Assembly: GCF_001270495.1 (NCBI RefSeq)
Contig: NZ_LGUR01000193.1
Span: 1-64,000 of the forward strand
DNA: 64,000 nt
Source: Streptomyces viridochromogenes
GTDB lineage: Bacteria > Actinomycetota > Actinomycetes > Streptomycetales > Streptomycetaceae
Direction of reading: 5' to 3'
Positions 27,896 to 37,259 of the stretch are shown in pieces. The notes beneath the pieces were generated by a model, which had not been told where the DNA came from, searched no databases, and saw nothing but the letters and a program-made list of their open reading frames with translations. Made by a program: the position numbers and the translations under genes. How positions within the stretch are numbered: position 1 is the first letter of the stretch; each line of letters starts with the position of its first letter.

Positions 27896-30800
27896 TTGTC
27901 TTCAAGACCCTTCCGCAAACGGCTGCCAGGGGCGGTCGTACGCCGCTGGCTCGGCCGTGGCGCGGTCGTCGCCTCCCTAGCCCTCCTGCCGCAGGTCGTG
28001 GTCCCCGCGGGCTACGACTTCGCCGCGCTGGCCCAGACCCAGGCTGCCCGCAAGAAGCTGGAAGACCGGCCCGAGTCGAAGATCGACAAGGTGGGCGTGC
28101 TCAAGCCCGGCACCTCCAAGGCGCCGAAGGACAAGGCCGCGTCGGCGTCCCGCAAGACTCGTGAGCGGCTGAAGGACGCCGCCTGGCCCGAGGCCGGCAA
28201 GGCCACCGCCGAGGTCGCGGCGTCCCGCAAGGCCGACGTCACCGTCGGCGGGCTCGGCATATCCCTGGCTCAGGAGCCCGCCGGCTCGTCAGCCAAGCCG
28301 GCGAAGACCGGGACGAAGACCAAGACGAAGACCAAGAAGAAGGCGACCGGTCCGGCCGAGAAGGTGGCGCTCCGCGTCCACTCCCGGTCGGCCGCGAAGA
28401 AGGCGGGCGTCAACGGCGTCCTGCTCACCGTCGACCCGGCGAGAGCCGCGTCCAAGGCCCCGGCCGGTGACAGCGACAAGCTCCGCCTCTCCCTGGACTA
28501 CTCCTCCTTCTCCGACGTCTACGGCGGCAACTTCGGGCCCCGACTGCGCCTGGTGAAGCTCCCGGCATGTGCGCTGACCACCCCGCAGAAGAAGTCCTGC
28601 CGCACCCAGAGCCCCGTGGCGGGCGCGGACAACGACGCCGGGTCGCAGACCGTCACGGGCACCGTCTCCGCCCCCGCCCTCAAGGCCGGCACCCCGATGC
28701 TGCTGGCCGCCGCGGCCGACAGCTCCGGCGGCGGAAGCGACTACAGCGCCACCCCGCTGTCCCCGACCGCGACCTGGGAGGCCGGCGGCAGCACGGGTGA
28801 CTTCACCTGGAACTACCCGCTGCGCGTCCCGCCGGCCACGGCCGGCCCGTCCCCGAACCTGTCGATCTCCTACGACTCCGCCTCGGTGGACGGCCGCACG
28901 GCAGGGGAGAACAACCAGACTTCTGTGGTCGGCGAGGGCTTCTCGATCACCGAGTCCTACATCGAGCGCAAGTACGCCTCCTGCAAGGACGACGGCCACT
29001 CCAGCAAGGGCGACCTGTGCTGGAAGTACGCGAACGCCACCCTTGTCCTCAACGGCAAGGCCGTCGAGCTGGTCAACACGTGCGCGGACAAGGCGGCCTG
29101 CGACACCGCCGCCCAGTCCCAGGCCACCGGCGGTTCGTGGAAGGTGAAGAACGAGGACGGCACCCGTGTCGAGCACCTGACCGGCGCCACCGGCAACGGC
29201 GACGACAACACCGAGTACTGGAAGGTGACCGGCCCCGACGGCGTCCAGTACTTCTTCGGCAAGCACCGCCTGCCCGGCTGGAGCAACAAGGGCACCACGG
29301 ACACCAGCGACGACGACCCGGTCACCAACTCCGTGTGGACCGTCCCGGTCTTCGGCGACGACTCCGGCGAGCCCTGCTACAAGTCCACCGGTTTCGGTGA
29401 CTCCTTCTGCACCCAGGCCTGGCGCTGGAACCTGGACTACGTCGTGGACACCCACGACAACGCCTCCACCTACTGGTACGGCCGGGAGACGAACTACTAC
29501 TCCAAGAACGCCGACACCGCGGTCAACGGCACCGGCTACACCCGCGGCGGCTACCTCAACCGCATCGACTACGGCCTGCGCGACGACCTGATCTACAGCA
29601 GGCCCGCCGCCCAGCAGGTCCGCTTCACCTACGCCGAACGCTGCGTCGTCTCGGGCGGCTGCTCCAGCCTGACCGAGAGCACCAAGGCCAACTGGCCCGA
29701 TGTGCCCTTCGACATGATCTGCGCGGCCAGCACCAAATGCACCACCCAGATCGGCCCGTCCTTCTTCACCCGCAAGCGCCTCACCGACATCACCACCTCG
29801 GTGTGGACCGGCACCGGCACCACCCAGCGGGACGTGGACACCTGGCACCTGGACCAGAGCTTCCCCGACACCGGTGACGCCTCCTCGGCGAGCCTGTGGC
29901 TGAAGTCCATCCAGAACACCGGCAAGGCCAACTCCACCGCGGCCGCCATGCCCGCGATCGTCTTCGGCGGCACGCAGCTGTCCAACCACGTGGAGGGCAG
30001 CGGCCCGGACACCCTGCGCTACATCAAGTGGCGCGTGCGCACCATCAAGTCCGAGACCGGCTCGACCCTCACCGTCAACTACTCCGACCCCGACTGCGTC
30101 TGGGGTTCGAGCATGCCGGCGGCCGTCGACAAGAACACCCGCCGCTGCTTCCCGGTCAAGTGGTCCCAGTCCGGGGCCGAACCGGTCACCGACTGGTTCC
30201 ACAAGTACGTGGTCACCTCCGTCCTCCAGGACGACCCCTACGGCCACGCCGACACCGGCGAGAAGTACTACGACTACCAGGACGGCGCCGGCTGGGCCTA
30301 CGCCGACGACGAGGGCCTGACCAAGGCGTCCAACCGCACCTGGTCGCAGTGGCGCGGCTACGGCAAGGTCGTGGAGACCTCCGGCAACGCCGAGGGCCCG
30401 CGCAGCAAGAAGTCCACGCTCTACATGCGCGGCCTGAACGGCGAGAAGGAACTCGACGGCACCGCCCGGGTGGAGAAGGTCACCGACTCCACCGGCACGG
30501 CAGTCGACGACTCCCGCCAGTACGCCGGCTTCGTCCGCGAGACCATCGTCTACAACGGCGCCGAGGAAGTCAGCGGCACCATCAACACCCCCTGGTCCCA
30601 CAAGACCGGCAGCCACACGTACGGCTGGGGCACCACCGAGGCGTGGATCGTGCAGGCCGGCGAGGTGACCACCCGCACCACGACCCCCACGGGCGCCCGC
30701 ACGGTCAAGCGGAAGACGACGTACGACACCACGTACGGCATGCCGGTCACGCTGGAGGACAGCGGCGACACCGCCAAGACGGGCGACGAGACCTGTACGC

Positions 30801-33800
30801 GCAAGACCTATGCGCGCAACACCTCGGACTGGATCGTCTCCCTCACCTCCCGTGTCGGGACCTATGGCGTCTCCTGCGCGACGACCCCGGTGGTTCCCGG
30901 TGATGTGGTCTCCGACATCACCACGGCGTACGACGGCCAGGCGGTCGGGGCGGAGCCCACGAAGGGCGACGTCACCGCCTCCTACCGGGTGGCGAGCTAC
31001 GACCCGGTGACCAAGGCGCCCGTCTACCAGAAGGTCTCCGGTTCGACCTACGACAAGCTGGGCCGCGCGGTCAGCGCGACCAACGCCCTCAACCGCACTA
31101 TCACGACCGCCTACGTCCCCGACGACACCGGCTACGGCCCGCTGAAGTCCAGGACCACCACCTCTCCGTCCCCCCAGCTCCACACCACCACCACCGAGGT
31201 CGATCCGGCCTGGGGCACGGCCACCAAGACCACCGACGCCAACGGCAACATCACCGAGTGGTCCCTCGACGCGCTCGGCCGCCTGCGGTCGGTCTGGAAG
31301 CCGGACCGCTCCCGCGCACTCGGCGACGCCGCCAGCATCGTCTACGCCTACAGCGTCAACAACGACAAGGAGACCTGGGTCCGCACCGACGCCCTCAAGG
31401 CCGACGGACAGACCTACAACAGCTCGTACGAGATCTTCGACGGCCTGCTGCGGTCCCGCCAGAAGCAGGTTCCCGCGCCGAACGGTGGCCGGGTGATCTC
31501 CGAGACCCTCTACGACGACCGTGGCCTGGCCTACGTCAAGAACGAGCAGGTCCACGACAACCTCGCGCCGTCGGGCACGCTGGCGAACACCTTCCCCGGT
31601 TCCGTTCCGGCCTCCACCGAGACGGTCTTCGACGCCGCCGGCCGTGCCACCGAATCGATCTTCCGGGTCTACGACGAGGAGAAGTGGCGCACCAAGACGG
31701 CCGAGCAGGGCGACCGCACCGCCGTCACCGCCGCCGCGGGCGGCACCGGCACGCTGACGATCACCGACGCGCACGGCCGGGTCACCGAGCGCCGTGAGTA
31801 CGGCGGCCCCGTCCCGACCGGCACCGACTACACCCGCACCCTGTACGAGTACACAGCCGGCGGGCAGATCGAGAAGATGACCGGCCCGGACGGCGCGGTG
31901 TGGACGTACGGCTACGACCTGCGCGGACGGCAGGAGTACGCCATCGACCCCGACAAGGGCCGCACCGACACCACCTACAACGACGCCGACCAGCCGACGT
32001 CGGTCACCAGCACCCTCAACGGCGCCTCGCGCACCCTCATCACCGACTATGACGAACTCGGCCGCAAGTCCGGCACCTGGGACGGGGTGAAGGACAGCGC
32101 CCACCAGCTGACCAAGTTCACGTACGACAGCCTGGCCAAGGGCCAGCCGACCGCCTCGATCCGCTACGTCGGCGGCACCACCGGCAAGATCTACTCACAG
32201 GTCGTCACCGGCTACGACAGCCTCGGCCGCCCCAAGGGCACCAAGACCGTCATAGCCGCCTCCGACCCCCTGGTTGCCGCCGGTGCACCGCAGACCTTCA
32301 CCACGTCGACGACCTACAACATCGACGGCACCGTCCAGTCCACCTCGATGCCCGCGGCGGCCGGCCTGCCCGCCGAGACCGTCACCAACAGCTACAACGG
32401 CCTCGGCCTGCTCACCGGCACCGACGGCATGACCGACTACGTCCAGAACGTCGGCTACTCCCCGTACGGCGAGATCGAGGAGACCCGCCTGGGCACCTCG
32501 ACCGGGGCCAAGCAGCTCCAGATCCTCAACCGCTACGAGGACGGGACCCGCCGCCTGGCCAACACGCACACCGTCGACCAGACCAACGCCGGTTACACCA
32601 GCGACATCGACTACAGCTACGACGCCACCGGCAACGTCAAGTCGATCACCGACAAGGCAGGCGGCAAGGACACCCAGTGCTTCGCCTACGACGGCTACCG
32701 CCGTCTGACCGAGGCATGGACCCCGTCCTCCAACGACTGCGCCACCGCCCGGTCCGCGACCGCGCTCGGCGGCCCGGCCCCGTACTGGAACAGCTGGACC
32801 TACAAGCCCGGCGGCCTGCGCGACAAGCAGACCGAGCGCAAGGCCACCGGTGACACCACCACCACGGCCTACGGCTACCCCGCCGTCAACGCCAACGGAA
32901 CCGGCCAGCCCCACACGATGACCTCGGTCACCGTGGGCGGCGGCACGGCGAAGTCGTACACCTACGACGAGCACGGCAACACCACCAAGCGCTACGGCCC
33001 CACCGGCACCGCGCAGAGCCTCGTCTGGGACGTCGAAGGAGAACTCAGCCGCCTCACCGAAGGCACCAAGACGACCGACTACCTCTACGACGCCAACGGC
33101 GACCTCCTGATCCGCCGGGGCCCCGACAAGACCGTCCTCTACCTGGCCGGCCAGGAACTGCACTACGACACGGCCGCCAAGAAGTTCACCGCCCAGCGTT
33201 ACTACGCCTCCGGCGACGCCCTCGCCGTCCGCACCGAGACCGGCCTGTCCTGGATGGTCGACGACCACCACGGCACCGCCTCGATGACGGTCGACGCCAC
33301 CACACAGGCCGTCACCCGTCGCTACACCAAGCCCTTCGGCGAGAGCCGTGGCACGACACCGCCGGCCTGGCCCGACGACAAGGGCTTCCTCGGCAAACCC
33401 GCCGACGACGCCACCGGCCTCACCCACGTCGGCGCCCGCGAGTACGACCCGGCCACCGGGCGCTTCCTCTCCGTCGACCCGGTCCTCGCCCCCGACGACC
33501 ACGAGTCCCTCAACGGCTACGCCTACGCCAACAACACCCCTGTCACCAAGTCCGACCCCTCCGGCCTGAGGCCGATCACGGACTGCGAGAACGGGTGCAG
33601 CGACGGCAAGGGCGGCAGCTACCGGTCCTACATGACGATGGGCCCCAACGGGACCTGGGTCTACCACTCCACGCAGACCTACACGGTGCCCGTGTACGCC
33701 GGAGGGTACGGCGGAGTCTTCACCGTCACCGTCAAGAACGACGGAGGGAAGGTCTCGCACAAGGTCACCTTCAAGAAGGGCCCCCAGCCGAAGCCGGACC

Positions 33801-34363
33801 TGAAGGAGGGGGAGGAGCAGTTCGACGAGATGGAGGGCTACATGTTCGACGAACTGACGAAGAACGCCCGGTCCTCCGAGGTGAAGACGATGCAGGGGCT
33901 GCTGCGCCCGTGGGCCTGGTATGACGGGCTGGCCGGGCGGAATCAGGGAAGCGACATGACCGCCGCCATGACCATCTGGTTCGCCAAGGTCTGCCCCAAG
34001 GTGTGCGAATGGGACCACAAGCCGAAGCTCGAAAAGAAGTTCAACCTTCCCGAAAAGGGCTATTTCGTCGACGTTCCGGGGACTGACTACAAGGTCTTCT
34101 ACGACATGTGGTCGAACATTCACTACGGCTATGTGGGCCGGGCTGCCGGTATCGATGCGAAGACGCTCATCGAAGGAGCCTCGGTCGGTGACTCCATCCT
34201 TGTCGGAGAGGACGACATCGGGGACCAGATGACGATGCAGGCCGGCATCGATCTGTTTGACCGTCAAGGGCTCGGACTGACCAGGGAACAGTTCCATTCC
34301 GCAGTGATCGACACCGTAGAGGATATGTACGAGAAGGGGGCGGACCAGGTGAAGAAGAAGTAG
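27896..34363 (+). CDS. RHS-repeat polymorphic toxin with C-terminal toxin-44 domain
   Basis: The 2,155-residue secreted protein starts with a basic signal region (RKRLPGAVVRRWLGRG plus hydrophobic core to about residue 45). A SpvB-like/beta-rich N-terminal part is followed by many YD repeats (for example GYDLRGRQEYAIDPDKGRTD) that form the RHS shell. The RHS core ends in REYDPATGRFLSVDP and DPSGLRP near residue 1890, the usual self-cleavage point. The last about 265 residues contain EWDHKP (about 2038) and DMWSNIHYGYVG (about 2070), signatures of the toxin-44 family, predicted to be a nuclease. The TTG start has GGGG about 12 bases upstream. It follows the LamG gene by 222 bases. The probable immunity gene follows a hairpin. 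Confidence 0.92.
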   Translation: MSSRPFRKRLPGAVVRRWLGRGAVVASLALLPQVVVPAGYDFAALAQTQAARKKLEDRPESKIDKVGVLKPGTSKAPKDKAASASRKTRERLKDAAWPEAGKATAEVAASRKADVTVGGLGISLAQEPAGSSAKPAKTGTKTKTKTKKKATGPAEKVALRVHSRSAAKKAGVNGVLLTVDPARAASKAPAGDSDKLRLSLDYSSFSDVYGGNFGPRLRLVKLPACALTTPQKKSCRTQSPVAGADNDAGSQTVTGTVSAPALKAGTPMLLAAAADSSGGGSDYSATPLSPTATWEAGGSTGDFTWNYPLRVPPATAGPSPNLSISYDSASVDGRTAGENNQTSVVGEGFSITESYIERKYASCKDDGHSSKGDLCWKYANATLVLNGKAVELVNTCADKAACDTAAQSQATGGSWKVKNEDGTRVEHLTGATGNGDDNTEYWKVTGPDGVQYFFGKHRLPGWSNKGTTDTSDDDPVTNSVWTVPVFGDDSGEPCYKSTGFGDSFCTQAWRWNLDYVVDTHDNASTYWYGRETNYYSKNADTAVNGTGYTRGGYLNRIDYGLRDDLIYSRPAAQQVRFTYAERCVVSGGCSSLTESTKANWPDVPFDMICAASTKCTTQIGPSFFTRKRLTDITTSVWTGTGTTQRDVDTWHLDQSFPDTGDASSASLWLKSIQNTGKANSTAAAMPAIVFGGTQLSNHVEGSGPDTLRYIKWRVRTIKSETGSTLTVNYSDPDCVWGSSMPAAVDKNTRRCFPVKWSQSGAEPVTDWFHKYVVTSVLQDDPYGHADTGEKYYDYQDGAGWAYADDEGLTKASNRTWSQWRGYGKVVETSGNAEGPRSKKSTLYMRGLNGEKELDGTARVEKVTDSTGTAVDDSRQYAGFVRETIVYNGAEEVSGTINTPWSHKTGSHTYGWGTTEAWIVQAGEVTTRTTTPTGARTVKRKTTYDTTYGMPVTLEDSGDTAKTGDETCTRKTYARNTSDWIVSLTSRVGTYGVSCATTPVVPGDVVSDITTAYDGQAVGAEPTKGDVTASYRVASYDPVTKAPVYQKVSGSTYDKLGRAVSATNALNRTITTAYVPDDTGYGPLKSRTTTSPSPQLHTTTTEVDPAWGTATKTTDANGNITEWSLDALGRLRSVWKPDRSRALGDAASIVYAYSVNNDKETWVRTDALKADGQTYNSSYEIFDGLLRSRQKQVPAPNGGRVISETLYDDRGLAYVKNEQVHDNLAPSGTLANTFPGSVPASTETVFDAAGRATESIFRVYDEEKWRTKTAEQGDRTAVTAAAGGTGTLTITDAHGRVTERREYGGPVPTGTDYTRTLYEYTAGGQIEKMTGPDGAVWTYGYDLRGRQEYAIDPDKGRTDTTYNDADQPTSVTSTLNGASRTLITDYDELGRKSGTWDGVKDSAHQLTKFTYDSLAKGQPTASIRYVGGTTGKIYSQVVTGYDSLGRPKGTKTVIAASDPLVAAGAPQTFTTSTTYNIDGTVQSTSMPAAAGLPAETVTNSYNGLGLLTGTDGMTDYVQNVGYSPYGEIEETRLGTSTGAKQLQILNRYEDGTRRLANTHTVDQTNAGYTSDIDYSYDATGNVKSITDKAGGKDTQCFAYDGYRRLTEAWTPSSNDCATARSATALGGPAPYWNSWTYKPGGLRDKQTERKATGDTTTTAYGYPAVNANGTGQPHTMTSVTVGGGTAKSYTYDEHGNTTKRYGPTGTAQSLVWDVEGELSRLTEGTKTTDYLYDANGDLLIRRGPDKTVLYLAGQELHYDTAAKKFTAQRYYASGDALAVRTETGLSWMVDDHHGTASMTVDATTQAVTRRYTKPFGESRGTTPPAWPDDKGFLGKPADDATGLTHVGAREYDPATGRFLSVDPVLAPDDHESLNGYAYANNTPVTKSDPSGLRPITDCENGCSDGKGGSYRSYMTMGPNGTWVYHSTQTYTVPVYAGGYGGVFTVTVKNDGGKVSHKVTFKKGPQPKPDLKEGEEQFDEMEGYMFDELTKNARSSEVKTMQGLLRPWAWYDGLAGRNQGSDMTAAMTIWFAKVCPKVCEWDHKPKLEKKFNLPEKGYFVDVPGTDYKVFYDMWSNIHYGYVGRAAGIDAKTLIEGASVGDSILVGEDDIGDQMTMQAGIDLFDRQGLGLTREQFHSAVIDTVEDMYEKGADQVKKK

Positions 34364-34395
34364 ATCAGGCGGAAAAGTAGCGGAATGTCTCCCGC

Positions 34396-34434
34396 GGGGC
34401 CCCACTCGTTCTTCGCAGAGCGAGTCGGGCCCCT
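34396..34434 (+). terminator. Hairpin between the RHS toxin and its putative immunity gene
   Basis: Bases 34396-34408 and 34422-34434 pair at 12 of 13 positions around a 13-base loop. It lies 33 bases after the toxin stop and may reduce rather than abolish read-through. If it is strong, the immunity gene needs its own promoter within 34435-34534. Confidence 0.65.
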
Positions 34435-34534
34435 TCGGGGATTCCTGACGTATTTCTGTGTTCCGGGTGCGGGTACAGTTGCGAGTGGAGCTTCTCTGGT
34501 GATTTTTGATTCAGGCGATGAGCGGGGAGGGCCT

Positions 34535-34897
34535 GTGGACGGCCGACGGCTGCACGGATGTCTTGGTTCGGTCGTTGTGCTGGCCGTCGCCCTGCTGACG
34601 GCCCTGCTTCTGGGGAGGTCGTGGAGCGCCTGCGACGCGGGGGTGAACAGTTCGGCCAACGGGGGATTTCTGCTCGTTATCTTCATCCCCGTTCTCTGGT
34701 TTGTTCTGATGGCCGTTTGGCTGGGCGCTGGGGCTTTGCTGGGGCGGCATCCCGTCGTCCGCGCCTTTGTCATAGTGGCGCTGATCCTCATCGTTTCCTG
34801 GTGCGCCCTCTCCATTTTCTGGGAAGGCGAATCCTATTACTGCCCCAGCGGTGTTCCGCCGTGGTGGCCGGACTTCGTACCGGCTCCCGGATTCTGA
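34535..34897 (+). CDS. Three-span membrane protein, candidate immunity protein for the toxin-44 RHS
   Basis: The 120-residue protein has three hydrophobic segments (about 9-27, 44-70, 74-95) and a Cys/Pro/Trp-rich tail (YYCPSGVPPWWPDF). GTG 34535 is chosen because AGCGGGGAGG lies directly upstream; the open frame starting at 34385 runs through the hairpin and lacks a ribosome-binding site. It is immediately downstream of the toxin domain, where polymorphic-toxin immunity genes are found, and is less GC-rich than its neighbours. No named immunity family is recognised. An integral-membrane immunity protein would be unusual for a nuclease toxin unless it blocks entry. Confidence 0.7.
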   Translation: MDGRRLHGCLGSVVVLAVALLTALLLGRSWSACDAGVNSSANGGFLLVIFIPVLWFVLMAVWLGAGALLGRHPVVRAFVIVALILIVSWCALSIFWEGESYYCPSGVPPWWPDFVPAPGF

Positions 34898-34923
34898 AAC
34901 TCCGACACCAATTCCGTGGTGAT

Positions 34924-35739
34924 TCAGTGGTGGTCGCCGTGCCGGCCGAGGGTCTCCACGGGGGTCGCGCCGGGGCGGGTCCACTGCGGCACGGGGCGGC
35001 TGGTCGGGCCCCAGGTGGCGTTCCCGTCCGCGTCCGAGCGCCAGTACCAGCAGGCCTGGCGGCCCACGGCCGGGTGTCCCTCGCGGACATCGCCGATCAC
35101 GGGGCAGCCCTCGGGGTTGTCCTCCCACGCCTCGCCGCGGCCGTAGGGCGTCATGTCGAGCAGTCCGAGGGACCCGTTGACCCGCTCGTTGCCGCGGCCC
35201 GTCGTGGAGTAGGTGAGGAACACCCGGTCACCGTCGCGCAGGAAGCAGGTGAGGTAACCCATCTCGCCGCCGACCGGCTCGGCCACGTCGCGCACCGAGT
35301 ACCAGGGCTGGGTGTAGCCCATGAACTCGACGTAGGAGGCCACCTCGTCCCAGCGGCCCGTGGTCAGAACGGCGAACGACACGCCGCGGGCGTTGAGGTA
35401 GACGGCGTCCCTCACATGCCACGCCGTGGTGGTGCAGCCCTCGCACTGCCCCTGGTGCGGCGCGCCGTCGTACCACATGTGCTTGTAGACCACGAGCTCG
35501 TCGCGGCCCTGGAACAGATCGAGGAAGGGGACCGGGCCATCGGGTCCGACGACCTCGACCGTCCCGTCGAACTCCACCATCGGCAGCCGGCGGCGGGCCG
35601 CGGCGATGGCGTCCCCCTCACGGGTGTGGGCCTTCTCGCGCACCAGCAGCTCGTCTCGGGCGGTCTGCCAGGTGGCCAGGTCGACCACGGGCGGACGGCC
35701 GGGCAGCGCGGTGTTCGGGTCGGCCGGTGGGGTCGTCAT
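34924..35739 (-). CDS. DUF899 thioredoxin-fold family protein
   Basis: The 271-residue soluble protein matches DUF899. It has an N-terminal helix WQTARDELLVREKAHTREGD, the strand VEFDGTVEVVGPDG, then a Cys pair in GQCEGCTTTAWH (about residues 97-108) where thioredoxin-fold proteins place their redox site. YGRGEAWEDNPEGCP and a Trp-rich end follow. DUF899 members have no settled function; a role in thiol handling is assumed from the fold. GGAGG precedes the ATG. It is convergent with the RHS operon and may mark its right boundary. Confidence 0.9.
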   Translation of the reverse strand: MTTPPADPNTALPGRPPVVDLATWQTARDELLVREKAHTREGDAIAAARRRLPMVEFDGTVEVVGPDGPVPFLDLFQGRDELVVYKHMWYDGAPHQGQCEGCTTTAWHVRDAVYLNARGVSFAVLTTGRWDEVASYVEFMGYTQPWYSVRDVAEPVGGEMGYLTCFLRDGDRVFLTYSTTGRGNERVNGSLGLLDMTPYGRGEAWEDNPEGCPVIGDVREGHPAVGRQACWYWRSDADGNATWGPTSRPVPQWTRPGATPVETLGRHGDHH

Positions 35740-36024
35740 GGGTGTCCTCCGTGAGGTCTCGTGCAGGGCGGCCGCGTACGACGCTGTGTCGTACGGCGCC
35801 CCGCGGCGGTCACGAGAACAGACTCCCGGCCCGGCCGGAACTCATCGCGATCCTCGGGGGAGAGGCGCAGGCGCCGGGGATGCGTCCCGGTAACCGTGAA
35901 GCCGCCCGCGGGAGATGAGTCTCCGCGGACGGCCCCTGTTCTCAGGGTGGTCCGGTTCCGGTGAAAGCAGCCGGCCGTGCCGCCCTGCCCGACGGTCGCG
36001 TGGTCCTCCGTGGGTCTTCGGCCT

Positions 36025-36210
36025 CTACTGCTGCTCGGGCGGCCTGTCGCGGTCCATGCCGAGTCCGCGCTCCATTCGCTGCTGCGCGTCGTCGACCTGG
36101 CTCTCGTACTTGTTGCCCGTCTTCTCGTTGGCCTGCCGTTCCGCGGCGTCGGACATGTCCCCGGCCTTGTCCTGCGCGTGGCGGTTCCTGAACCTGTCGA
36201 AGATGCCCAT
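36025..36210 (-). CDS. MT0933-family antitoxin-like small protein
   Basis: The 61-residue protein (MGIFDRFRNRHAQDKAG..., then AAERQANEKTGNKYESQVDD, then GLGMDRD) matches the small acidic MT0933 antitoxin family of actinobacteria. GGAAGGAG lies just upstream of ATG 36210; the longer frame from 36240 reads through this site and is rejected. No adjacent toxin gene is visible. The nearest gene is the divergent secreted nuclease at 36401. Many Streptomyces carry such orphan copies, so the antitoxin role here is nominal. The 285 bases between this gene and DUF899 hold no gene I can support. Confidence 0.85.
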   Translation of the reverse strand: MGIFDRFRNRHAQDKAGDMSDAAERQANEKTGNKYESQVDDAQQRMERGLGMDRDRPPEQQ

Positions 36211-36400
36211 CCAGAGCTCCTTCCGGAGGTGACTCACCACCGACGATACGCCCGAGATGTGGGGTATGCCCGCTTAGCTCCCTGTGTGGTCTGGACCTCC
36301 TGAATGCCGCCATGCGCCGGGTCGCTACCGTATGCACGACGGCGTACCAGGGAAAGCCGCCTGTGCGGGGCGGAACCGGCAGCAAGGGGAGGGACGCATC

Positions 36401-37174
36401 GTGATGCGTCGAAGGGGCGGGGCGGCGAGCGCCGCGGCGATACTCGGCATGGTGCTGGTACTGGCGGGCTGCGAGGGCGTCGATCTGCCCGCGGCCGGGA
36501 CCGAGCCCTCCGGTTCCGCCCCGGCCGCGGGCACCGGCCGCGCGGTGAACCCACTGGACAACCCCGACGGCACGAAGCCGGGCCTCGCGCCCCTCACCTC
36601 GGACGCCGACCGGGCCGAGGCGCGGGCCCTCATCCAGAAGGTGGCGACCAAGGGCCGCGGTCCGAAGACGGGTTACGAGCGGGACAAGTTCGGCTACGCC
36701 TGGATGGACTCGGCCCCGGGCGGCGTCCCGTTCGCCCGCAACGGCTGCGACACCCGCAACGACCTCCTCCAGCGCGACGGCGAGGACGTCCGTTTCCGCT
36801 CCGGTTCGGACTGTGTCGTGGCCTCGATGACCCTGCACGACCCGTACACGGGCCGGACGATCGACTGGGCCAAGTCCCGCGCCACGACCGTACAGATCGA
36901 CCATGTCATGCCACTGTCGTACGACTGGCAGATGGGCGCCTCCCGTTGGCCCAAGGGCAAGCGCCAGGACATCGCCAACGACCCCCTCAACCTCATGCCG
37001 GTCGACGGCCCGACCAACGGCTCCAAGGGCGACTCCGGCCCCGCTTCCTGGCTGCCCCCGAGCAAGCCGATCCGCTGCTCGTACGCGGTGCGCTTCGCGC
37101 AGGTGTCGCTGAAGTACGAACTTCCCGTGACGACCGCCGACAAGGAGATGATGCTGCGCCAGTGCGGAGGCTGA
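36401..37174 (+). CDS. Secreted HNH (DUF1524-type) nuclease lipoprotein
   Basis: The protein is about 257 residues. It has a lipoprotein signal (basic MRRRGG, hydrophobic stretch, lipobox LVLAGC with the modified Cys near residue 24), a Ser/Pro/Ala linker, and an HNH domain of the DUF1524 group. The domain contains Asp-His in IDHVMPLSYDWQMGA (about residue 166), then FANDPLN-like IANDPLNLMPVDG, TNGSKGD and WLPP. The metal-binding His and Asn are present, so it should be an active DNase anchored outside the membrane. GGAGG at 36388-36392 is 8 bases from GTG 36401; ATG 36404 is the alternative start. No dedicated inhibitor gene is adjacent. Confidence 0.9.
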   Translation: MMRRRGGAASAAAILGMVLVLAGCEGVDLPAAGTEPSGSAPAAGTGRAVNPLDNPDGTKPGLAPLTSDADRAEARALIQKVATKGRGPKTGYERDKFGYAWMDSAPGGVPFARNGCDTRNDLLQRDGEDVRFRSGSDCVVASMTLHDPYTGRTIDWAKSRATTVQIDHVMPLSYDWQMGASRWPKGKRQDIANDPLNLMPVDGPTNGSKGDSGPASWLPPSKPIRCSYAVRFAQVSLKYELPVTTADKEMMLRQCGG

Positions 37175-37246
37175 CGCGGTGGCGCGCGGCCGGGTGCCGA
37201 GCGGTGCGACGCCGAAATCCGCTTCCCGGTGCCGCCGCCCCGTGCC

Positions 37247-37252
37247 TACGGT
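37247..37252 (+). promoter_or_regulatory. -10 box for a leaderless transcript
   Basis: TACGGT ends 7 bases before the ATG at 37260, and no ribosome-binding site is present. The spacing places transcription initiation at the start codon. Confidence 0.45.
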
Positions 37253-37259
37253 GGCCGGC

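Noticed and set aside
24734..34405. Very long antisense frames opposite the LamG and RHS genes
   Set aside because: Composition is typical of shadow frames in Streptomyces, and no start signal or domain is present.
34385..34534. Upstream extension of the putative immunity gene to 34385
   Set aside because: The extension runs through the terminator hairpin and has no ribosome-binding site; GTG 34535 has a strong one.
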